DNA of 64,000 nucleotides. It comes from Nodosilinea sp. WJT8-NPBG4 (lineage in GTDB: Bacteria; Cyanobacteriota; Cyanobacteriia; Phormidesmidales; Phormidesmidaceae). Both the position numbers and the translations under genes were made by a program. The notes below the pieces were generated by a model. It made no database searches. It had not been told where the DNA came from and saw only the letters and a program-made list of their open reading frames with translations. Positions 58,415-64,000 of the stretch are shown here, one piece after another. The stretch lies in contig JAHHHQ010000062.1 of NCBI GenBank assembly GCA_019359285.1, forward strand, positions 1 through 64,000, in the 5' to 3' direction. Each line of letters starts with the position of its first letter. The first letter of the stretch is position 1.

Positions 58415-60874
58415 CTAGGCGGGCACGCGCACATGGAGCGATCGCACCAGCCGCAGCCATTGACCACCGCCGGTGAGATAACCCAGTTCGGCCACATAGT
58501 CGCGATCGGCTGTCCAGATTGATACGTGGTGGTCTTGGTCGCTGTCCACCAAAATGTATTCCTGAGTGGCGTGGGGGGGCTGGCTGTCAAGTTCTACGTT
58601 GGTGACATCGTGAATGCGCAGGGCTATAACTCGGCCCCCTTCCTGCCGTAGGGCCTCTTTGTGGGCCGGGGCTGCTTCCCAGTAGGCGTAGGCGGCTGTG
58701 GAACTGCGGGGCACCAGAATAATTTTGCTCTCGGATCCCATGTCGGTGCGTCGACCGACGCCAACGGCGGTCTCTTTCCCTGAGGCGGTGACATCAACAG
58801 TGCGGCTCCCCAAGCTGGCACCTAGCCCAGCGGCGGTGACTCCACCGGCTAGGCCGAGGAGGGCTGTCTCTGCGATCGCTCCCCCTTCGGTATGTTTGGT
58901 CTGTAGGTCGTCGCTCAGGCCAGCGGCCCCGCCGAGGGGATCGTCGAGGGTGGTGCTAGGGAAGGCAGCAGCCCCATTCGCCGGACAGGCAGGTACGCGC
59001 ACCGACTCAGACTTAGCCAGGGCTTGCCACTGGTAGTTGCTGTCGACATAGCCTACCTCTACTAAATAGTCGCGATCGTCAATGGCAATCGGCAATTGCA
59101 GCTCGCCCTGGGCTACCAGCTCGGCATTAAACTCTTGCAGGCTGTTGAGCCGGTTGCCGTGGCCGGGCAGTTCGGTGACATCGTACAGCCGAGCCTTGAG
59201 GCTGCGAGCGCCGGTCTTGAGATCGTCCACGGTTGAGGCAGGCAGTTCCCAGTAGGCGTCGGCCGTTCTGCAATCGCGCGGGGTGAGAACGGCCCGCGCC
59301 GGGGCAGCGGTTTCTGGTGGGCGGGCGATCGCAGCTGCGCCTACCCCTAGGGCACCTAAACCAGTGGCGGCAGTCGTTCCTGCCCCCGCAGCACTGGGGA
59401 TGACGCTGCTAGGGCAGGCGGGGACGCGCACGTGGGCCGAGCGGGCTAGGGCATGCCAGGCATTATCGGGGCCTAGATAACCCAGTTCAACTAGATAGTC
59501 TCGGTCGTCGACGGCCACGGGCAGATGGCGATCGCCCACGGCGACGGTGTCGCAGTCAAATGGGTAGGTGTTGTGGGGCGACTGTCGGTCGACATCGGCA
59601 ATGTCGGTGACATCGTGGAGCTTGAGCGCCAGGGAGCAATTCTGCTGGCGGAGCACCTCAACTTCGCCCTCGGGTAGTTCCCAGTAGGCGTAGGCGTCGC
59701 GGCAGGTGCGCGGGGTGAGAATGATACGGCGATCGGCGGCAGCCGCTAGGGGAGCCGCTAAAGGCGCTGCTACCGGCACACTATCCTTGAGCAGCCACCA
59801 CAGTAGACCACCCAGGACGGGCAGCGCCAGCAGCCAGGGCCACCAGGGCAGACCCCGCGCCGGGGCTGAAGCGGGAGGAACGGGGTCGGTTTCTTCGAGG
59901 GTTGTCTCTGGGGTGGCTTCGGCGGTGGGGTCGGTTTCTGCCTCAGGCGTACCCGCATCTGCGATCGCCGCGTCTTGAGCCCCTTCAATCAGCGCTTCGC
60001 TAGCGGGGCTGACGGCAAACCCGAGGAAGGCGAGGGCCGCTGGGCTGGCTGTCTCGGGATTGTAAACGTAGGAAAGAGGCTGGGAGAAGGGATAGCGCTC
60101 GTCGTCGGGCAGGGTGTCGTGCATAGGCACAATTTTCACCGCCGGATTGTTGATCGCCTGTTCGGCAACGACATAGCTAATACTGTTCTCGTCGAGATTT
60201 TCGGCGATGGCGGCAGCGCTGGCCTCTAACAACACGGTTGCCCCGGGAGCTGACTCAAAGACCCCGCTCTCAAATACCGGATAGTTGCGAAAGGCCTGGC
60301 GGGTATCGCTGTTACCGGGTTGGTCGACCAGCACGATGGGGGCATCCTGACCGCCGACCTCAGACCAGTTGGTGATTTCGCCGCGAAAGATTTGGGCAAA
60401 TTGCTCAATGGTGAGGCTGCCGGCAAAGGGGTTGCTAGGGCTGACCAGAACGGCGATTTTTGGGCGCGAAACCGGCACTTCCCGCAGCCCGGCGCTAACT
60501 TCCTCCTCGGTGAGGCTGCGACCAATGGCGGCGAGGTCAACCTCGCCATCGGTCAGCGCTTGTAGGGCGTTGTTGGCGCTGTCATAGTCAACAACTACAT
60601 CGGCATCGCCGTACTCACTGGAGAAACGCGATCGCAGCGCCTCATTCACCAGGCGCATAGCCTCTGAACTCTCAATGGCCAACTTGCTGTTCCGCTCTAA
60701 CGAGGTGGGAATTTCAACGCCCTCTAGGGGGTCAGAGGTCTGGGCCCAGAGCCCGCCATCTCGATCGAGTACGACGGTAGCGGCAATTAGTAGGGGTGCT
60801 GCGGTCATCCAAAGCAGCGATCGCCCCCCCACTGTAATAGCGCTTTGAGCATTAGCACTGTGGCGTTTGAACAT
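58415..60874 (-). CDS. PstS-like domain with membrane helix and three DUF4912 modules
   Basis: An 819-aa protein starting MFKRHSANAQSAITVGGRSL (ATG 60872-60874). A signal anchor (about 19-37) is followed by a phosphate-binding-protein-like domain (about 40-305; DVDLAAIGRSLTEEEVSAG, NWSEVGGQDAPIVLVDQP, FLGFAVSPASEALIEGA). A low-complexity acidic linker leads to a transmembrane helix (about 341-361, PWWPWLLALPVLGGLLWWLL). Then come three DUF4912 modules (about 380-486, 525-630 and 713-819), each with an AYWELP/AYWEAA start and a final HVRVPA or SVRVPA. The likely topology puts the sensor outside and the DUF4912 modules inside. A candidate Pho box stands upstream. The function is unknown. Confidence 0.82.
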   Translation of the reverse strand: MFKRHSANAQSAITVGGRSLLWMTAAPLLIAATVVLDRDGGLWAQTSDPLEGVEIPTSLERNSKLAIESSEAMRLVNEALRSRFSSEYGDADVVVDYDSANNALQALTDGEVDLAAIGRSLTEEEVSAGLREVPVSRPKIAVLVSPSNPFAGSLTIEQFAQIFRGEITNWSEVGGQDAPIVLVDQPGNSDTRQAFRNYPVFESGVFESAPGATVLLEASAAAIAENLDENSISYVVAEQAINNPAVKIVPMHDTLPDDERYPFSQPLSYVYNPETASPAALAFLGFAVSPASEALIEGAQDAAIADAGTPEAETDPTAEATPETTLEETDPVPPASAPARGLPWWPWLLALPVLGGLLWWLLKDSVPVAAPLAAPLAAAADRRIILTPRTCRDAYAYWELPEGEVEVLRQQNCSLALKLHDVTDIADVDRQSPHNTYPFDCDTVAVGDRHLPVAVDDRDYLVELGYLGPDNAWHALARSAHVRVPACPSSVIPSAAGAGTTAATGLGALGVGAAAIARPPETAAPARAVLTPRDCRTADAYWELPASTVDDLKTGARSLKARLYDVTELPGHGNRLNSLQEFNAELVAQGELQLPIAIDDRDYLVEVGYVDSNYQWQALAKSESVRVPACPANGAAAFPSTTLDDPLGGAAGLSDDLQTKHTEGGAIAETALLGLAGGVTAAGLGASLGSRTVDVTASGKETAVGVGRRTDMGSESKIILVPRSSTAAYAYWEAAPAHKEALRQEGGRVIALRIHDVTNVELDSQPPHATQEYILVDSDQDHHVSIWTADRDYVAELGYLTGGGQWLRLVRSLHVRVPA

Positions 60875-61265
60875 AAGCGGGCACCAGAATATTCCCAATT
60901 TAAAGAGAGGATTGCTAAACCTTCAGAACATGAATTCTAGGTTTTTAAAGACACTACAGCCCAACCGTCTGGGCAGAATTTAAACCTAAGTTAAGCTGCT
61001 TCAAAGAGCTTCTAAAAGCTAGAGAATTGCTCCCTTGATGGCCAAAATTCTGTGACCGGCTAACCCCCTTTGGCTGTCATAACCCTAGGGTTAATTAAAA
61101 GACAGGTAATCTCAAACAGCCTATAAGTTTGCCCGATAAACTCAGTCATTTTTGGCCTTAGGAGCTTAGATCACAAACATAAGAAATTCATAAACGTTCC
61201 TGGGCCGGGCAACCGTGCTGGGGTAGATGCTTTCACAGGTGAATTTCTTAAGCTAGCAACGCTGG
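60875..61265. other. Intergenic region with candidate Pho box
   Basis: About 390 bp between the PstS-DUF4912 gene and the zinc peptidase gene, both on the minus strand. It is AT-rich. The candidate Pho box at 60977-60995 is listed separately. I see no gene and no clear terminator for the peptidase. Confidence 0.5.
60977..60995 (-). promoter_or_regulatory. Candidate Pho box
   Basis: On the minus strand CTTAACTT (60995-60988) and TTTAAATT (60984-60977) are separated by 3 bp (AGG). The cyanobacterial PhoB/SphR box consists of direct repeats of PyTTAAPyPy(T/A) spaced by 3 bp; the first copy fits fully and the second has one mismatch. It lies 103 bp upstream of the gene for a PstS-like protein, which supports it. 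A third copy is at best weak. Confidence 0.55.
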
Positions 61266-62114
61266 CTATATGCGGTCTACATCGAAGGTGTTGCACTGGT
61301 TGATGTCACCCGTTTCAACGCCGCGATAAAACCATTCGGCCCGTTGCTCCGACGACCCATGGGTAAATGAGTCGGGGGTAACGTAGCCCTGGGACTCCAT
61401 TTGCAAGCGATCGTCGCCGATTTGGCTGGCGGCGTTAAGGGCTTCTTCGATGTCACCTTCCTCTAAAATTTCCCGCGACCTCTGCGCCCGGTTGGCCCAC
61501 ACCCCCGCGAAACAGTCGGCTTGCAACTCTAGCCGCACCGACAGCTCGTTGGCCTGGGCCTCGCTTGCTTGCTGCTGGGCGCGCTGCACTTGGCTAGACA
61601 CCCCCAGCAGATTCTGTACGTGGTGCCCCACCTCGTGGGCAATCACATAGGCCTGGGCAAAATCGCCCGGTGCCCCAAGGCGCACCTGCAAGTCGCGAAA
61701 GAAGCTGGTGTCGAGATACACCTTTTGGTCGGCCGGGCAGTAAAACGGCCCCATGGCCGCTTGCCCTCTGCCGCAGGCTGACTGAGTCGCCCCAGAGTAG
61801 AGCACGAGGCTGGGTTCTTGGTAGGCCGCACCAAACTCAGATTGAAAAATGCTGTGCCAGGTGTCTTCAGTTTCACCCAGTACGGCAGCCACAAACTCAG
61901 CCGAGCGATCGCTCTCCTCTGGTGAGACCTGGGGCGCCCCGTTGTTGGGGGCAACCTCTGCCCCACGCTCAAGCACCACCGATGGATCGCCGCCCAACAG
62001 GGCCACCACCAGTGCCAACAGAATTGACCCCAGCCCCCCTATGGCAGCGCCGCCACCGGGCATGCCGCGGCGATCGTCAATATTGATGCTGCGCCGACTC
62101 GATTGCCACTTCAT
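61266..62114 (-). CDS. YpfJ-family putative zinc metallopeptidase
   Basis: A 282-aa protein with an N-terminal membrane anchor (GLGSILLALVVALLGG, near 27-42) and a peptidase domain. YVIAHEVGHHVQNLLG carries the zinc motif HEVGH. LYSGATQSACGRGQAAMGPFYCP, DQKVYLDTSFF and ELSVRLELQADCFAGVWANR are family features, with a third ligand in LELQADCF. The beginning (MKWQSSRRSINIDDRRG) is the typical cytoplasmic tip. The substrate is unknown. Confidence 0.92.
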   Translation of the reverse strand: MKWQSSRRSINIDDRRGMPGGGAAIGGLGSILLALVVALLGGDPSVVLERGAEVAPNNGAPQVSPEESDRSAEFVAAVLGETEDTWHSIFQSEFGAAYQEPSLVLYSGATQSACGRGQAAMGPFYCPADQKVYLDTSFFRDLQVRLGAPGDFAQAYVIAHEVGHHVQNLLGVSSQVQRAQQQASEAQANELSVRLELQADCFAGVWANRAQRSREILEEGDIEEALNAASQIGDDRLQMESQGYVTPDSFTHGSSEQRAEWFYRGVETGDINQCNTFDVDRI

Positions 62115-62466
62115 CGATTCACCTCGTTTTGCTAGGCACTGGTAGCTATGCCTTAGAGTACCGAATTACAACGTCTGTTTCGCTGCCGTTTCGTTACCGA
62201 TATCGCGGGTGTGGTTGTTCGTTGACGCTTGACAGCAACCCATAGGCAAAGTTTATGGCTTCAGGCCTGTAGGTCTATCTTGCGGGAGAGGTGCGATCGC
62301 GGGCACTGCCAATAAATCAGCGTTTTAGCCAGCTATAGCTGAACTCTTGAATGACTCAACTCCATAAGCAAACCCCAGCCCTCAAGAGAGTGCTGGGGCG
62401 AATTGGTCGTTCCATTTATGGTCGTTGACAGCCACAATAAGACTTAAAGATAAGAAAGTTATAAGA
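62115..62466. other. Intergenic region between the zinc peptidase and rimM
   Basis: About 350 bp. It contains the hairpin terminator of the rimM operon (62373-62398) and should contain the peptidase promoter. I see no gene. Confidence 0.5.
62373..62398 (-). terminator. Terminator after rimM
   Basis: CCCCAGC (62373-62379) pairs with GCTGGGG (62392-62398) around a 12-nt loop. On the minus strand it is followed by TTTGCTTA. It lies about 70 bp past the rimM stop. Confidence 0.6.
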
Positions 62467-63051
62467 CTAAGGATCTAAAAGCCCTGCCGGAGGGTCAATT
62501 TCAAGGTATTTCTCAGCTAGATTGACCACCGGTACGATAGCGGTGACAAAGGGCACCAGCACTTTGCGAGGCTTTGCGGGCTGCGAGTTTTTTTCGGCAG
62601 CAGGATAGTAAGTAACTTCTAAGAGGTCGTTGCCGGCGGCAAAGATGTCGGTTACGGTGCCGATTTCATCGCCCGTAGCCTGCACAATGACCCGTAGCCC
62701 CACTAGATCGGCTACATAAAACTCGTCGTCATCGAGCTGAGGGCGATCGCCCGCTGGCACCAGCAACACCGCATCCCGCAGGGCCTCAGCGTCATCGCGG
62801 CTGTTAACGCCCGCAATCTGCACCACGTACAGCCCCTTGCCGTCGATATGGCGCCCGCGCACTAGCTCTACGGTTTCCGGCGTGAGGCTGCGAGGGCGCT
62901 TTAGCCAGCGTTCCCCTGGTTCTAAAAATCGCTCTGGAAAATCGCTGCTGGGGTAAACGCGCACTTCACCCTTCACACCCTGGGGCGCAACAATGCGGCC
63001 AATTTCAACCCAATCTTCGGAAGTTGCTGCATTAGACGTAGGAGAAGCCAT
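62467..63051 (-). CDS. rimM: Ribosome maturation factor RimM
   Basis: A 194-aa 16S rRNA processing factor that binds S19 and helps assemble the 30S head. The N-terminal RimM domain contains IGRIVAPQGVKGEVRVYP, and the PRC-barrel half contains DDEFYVADLVGLRVIV and NDLLEVTYYP. The last part (VLVPFVTAIVPVVNLAEKYL) matches the family. Its start shares one base with the stop of the upstream aminotransferase gene (TAATG), so the two are translated in a coupled way. Confidence 0.95.
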   Translation of the reverse strand: MASPTSNAATSEDWVEIGRIVAPQGVKGEVRVYPSSDFPERFLEPGERWLKRPRSLTPETVELVRGRHIDGKGLYVVQIAGVNSRDDAEALRDAVLLVPAGDRPQLDDDEFYVADLVGLRVIVQATGDEIGTVTDIFAAGNDLLEVTYYPAAEKNSQPAKPRKVLVPFVTAIVPVVNLAEKYLEIDPPAGLLDP

Positions 63052-64000
63052 TAGGCAGTTACCGCCATGGGGCTAGGCTGGGCTTGATAGACCTCGCTCA
63101 CGAGGGCACCCAAACGGGTAGCGGCCTCTGCCAAATCTTCGCGGCTGGCAGTCAGGCTAATGCGCACACATTGGCGAGTATGGGGCCAATCCTCGCGCAG
63201 ACCTGGGAAGAAGGGATTGCCCGGCACCACAATCACCCCCCGCTGCTTGAGCTGCTCATAGAGGTTCTGGTCGGTAATTGGCAGCTGATCAAACCACAGC
63301 CAGGCAAAAATAGCCCCTTCACCGTTGTGCAGATACCAGGGCAGGTTGCTGGGCAGGGCCTGGTCTAGGGCCGCTGCGAGTACCGCAAATTTGTCTTGGT
63401 AGTAGGGACGAATTACCTGTTCGGCCAAGCGAGCCAGCTCGCCGGAGGCAATGGCGCGAGCTGCGATCGCCTGCCCGTAGCGCGACGAGTGAATGCAAAA
63501 ATTGGTCTGAAAACACTCCAGCACATTGATAATCGCCGGATCGCCGATCGCCACCCCCAGCCGCTCGCCCGGCAGCCCGGCCTTCGACAGACTTATGCAG
63601 TGGAGAATGTTGTCGCCAAACACCGGCTCCATGTCAGTAAAATTGAGCGCTGGGTAGGGGGGCGCGTAGGCCGAATCGACAAACACTGGCACGTTGTGGG
63701 TCGCGGCTAGGCCGGCGATCTGCTGCACATCCTCACCACTCAAGACGTTGCCCGTGGGGTTGCAGGGGCGCGAAAACAGCACAAACCCTGTGTCGGCAGT
63801 AATGCTGAGCTGGCTAAAGTCGGGCCGGTAGCGGAAGCGGTGGGCTGCTTCATCCACATCAATTGTGGGTCGGTAGGCTCGCACCGCCTCGGGCACCAGC
63901 GAAATGCCGCCGTAGCCGGTGTAGTCAGGGCTGAGGGGCAGCACAATGTCTTTCATGCGCCCGGTGGCCTGGTAGCCGCCCAAGGCATTGGCCGCTAAGA
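63051..64000 (-). CDS. AvtA-like valine-pyruvate aminotransferase (start beyond right edge)
   Basis: At least 316 residues of a PLP-dependent class I/II aminotransferase; the frame continues off the right edge (AANALGGYQATGR precedes the first internal methionine). TGFVLFSRPCNPTGNVLS and VFVDSAYAPPYPALNF are the core. The PLP lysine is in ISLSKAGLPGERLG. GEGAIFAWLWFDQLPITDQN and VVPGNPFFPGL match E. coli AvtA in detail. The reaction is inferred: alanine or another donor with 2-oxoisovalerate, giving valine. It overlaps rimM by one base. Confidence 0.82.
   Translation of the reverse strand, partial: LAANALGGYQATGRMKDIVLPLSPDYTGYGGISLVPEAVRAYRPTIDVDEAAHRFRYRPDFSQLSITADTGFVLFSRPCNPTGNVLSGEDVQQIAGLAATHNVPVFVDSAYAPPYPALNFTDMEPVFGDNILHCISLSKAGLPGERLGVAIGDPAIINVLECFQTNFCIHSSRYGQAIAARAIASGELARLAEQVIRPYYQDKFAVLAAALDQALPSNLPWYLHNGEGAIFAWLWFDQLPITDQNLYEQLKQRGVIVVPGNPFFPGLREDWPHTRQCVRISLTASREDLAEAATRLGALVSEVYQAQPSPMAVTA

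Noticed and set aside
1..64000. CRISPR array, tRNA, rRNA or complete prophage
   Set aside because: No regularly spaced repeats, no tRNA cloverleaf or rRNA sequence, and no phage structural genes were seen when reading the gaps between genes.

Overview
The window is chromosomal DNA of a cyanobacterium. The palindrome GCGATCGC (HIP1, a cyanobacterial hallmark) recurs throughout, for example at 1712-1719 and 2075-2082. Many genes are cyanobacterial types: ctaA/ctaB, a DUF3153 lipoprotein, a TIGR02652-like protein, a Ski2-like helicase, a PacL-like ATPase and DUF4912 modules. The high GC and gene content suggest a thin filamentous form of the Leptolyngbya/Nodosilinea kind. That placement is inference from memory of such genomes, not a search result. 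I see no rRNA, tRNA or CRISPR array.

Layout. 1-2.5 kb: the start of an IS630-type transposase beside a SLOG (TRPM-N/LSDAT-like) gene paired with a double-SLATT membrane protein. 2.7-4.8 kb: heme A synthesis (ctaA, ctaB). 5.3-10.4 kb: small conserved proteins, two alpha/beta hydrolases, Nudix, PrxQ and an SDR. 10.5-13.9 kb: a BMP-family nucleoside-type importer operon with a binding protein and two permeases but no ATPase gene. 14.2-21.2 kb: NDP-sugar pyrophosphorylase, ScpA, small membrane proteins and a P2-type cation ATPase. 21.3-23.8 kb: an AbrB/PIN toxin-antitoxin pair, then ureB and ureA with an S41 protease gene between them and no ureC. 24.1-34.0 kb: pgl, an FHA protein, a metK of proteobacterial type, sufE, remA-like, rqcH, a MidA-like methyltransferase, a YyaL-like protein and endonuclease V. 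34.0-34.7 kb: a second VapBC pair. 34.8-42.5 kb: a one-strand glycan cluster of five glycosyltransferase-like genes plus an ABC exporter. 42.8-50.6 kb: the helicase, a frameshifted outer-membrane barrel gene, gloA, a slipin, a solitary archaeal/eukaryotic-type PheRS beta subunit and a Dps protein. 50.8-58.3 kb: an AAA+ protein with a lost Walker B, a VOC protein, a gamma-carbonic-anhydrase-like protein, HigBA coupled to a secreted TPR protein, and a TetR/GNAT operon. 58.4-64.0 kb: a PstS-like receptor with three DUF4912 modules and a candidate Pho box, a zinc peptidase, rimM, and an AvtA-like aminotransferase cut by the window edge.

Most of the window is core metabolism. The accessory parts are the SLOG-SLATT pair, three toxin-antitoxin modules, the glycan cluster, the PheT-like gene and the PstS-DUF4912 receptor. 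Intergenic DNA is rich in structure: several perfect hairpins (up to 25-bp arms), short tandem repeats, and a dispersed strand-asymmetric motif related to GGGGAAGATGAGG. The best candidate for a little-described system is the SLOG-SLATT pair at 348-2461, whose SLOG half resembles the N-terminal sensor region of animal TRPM channels.
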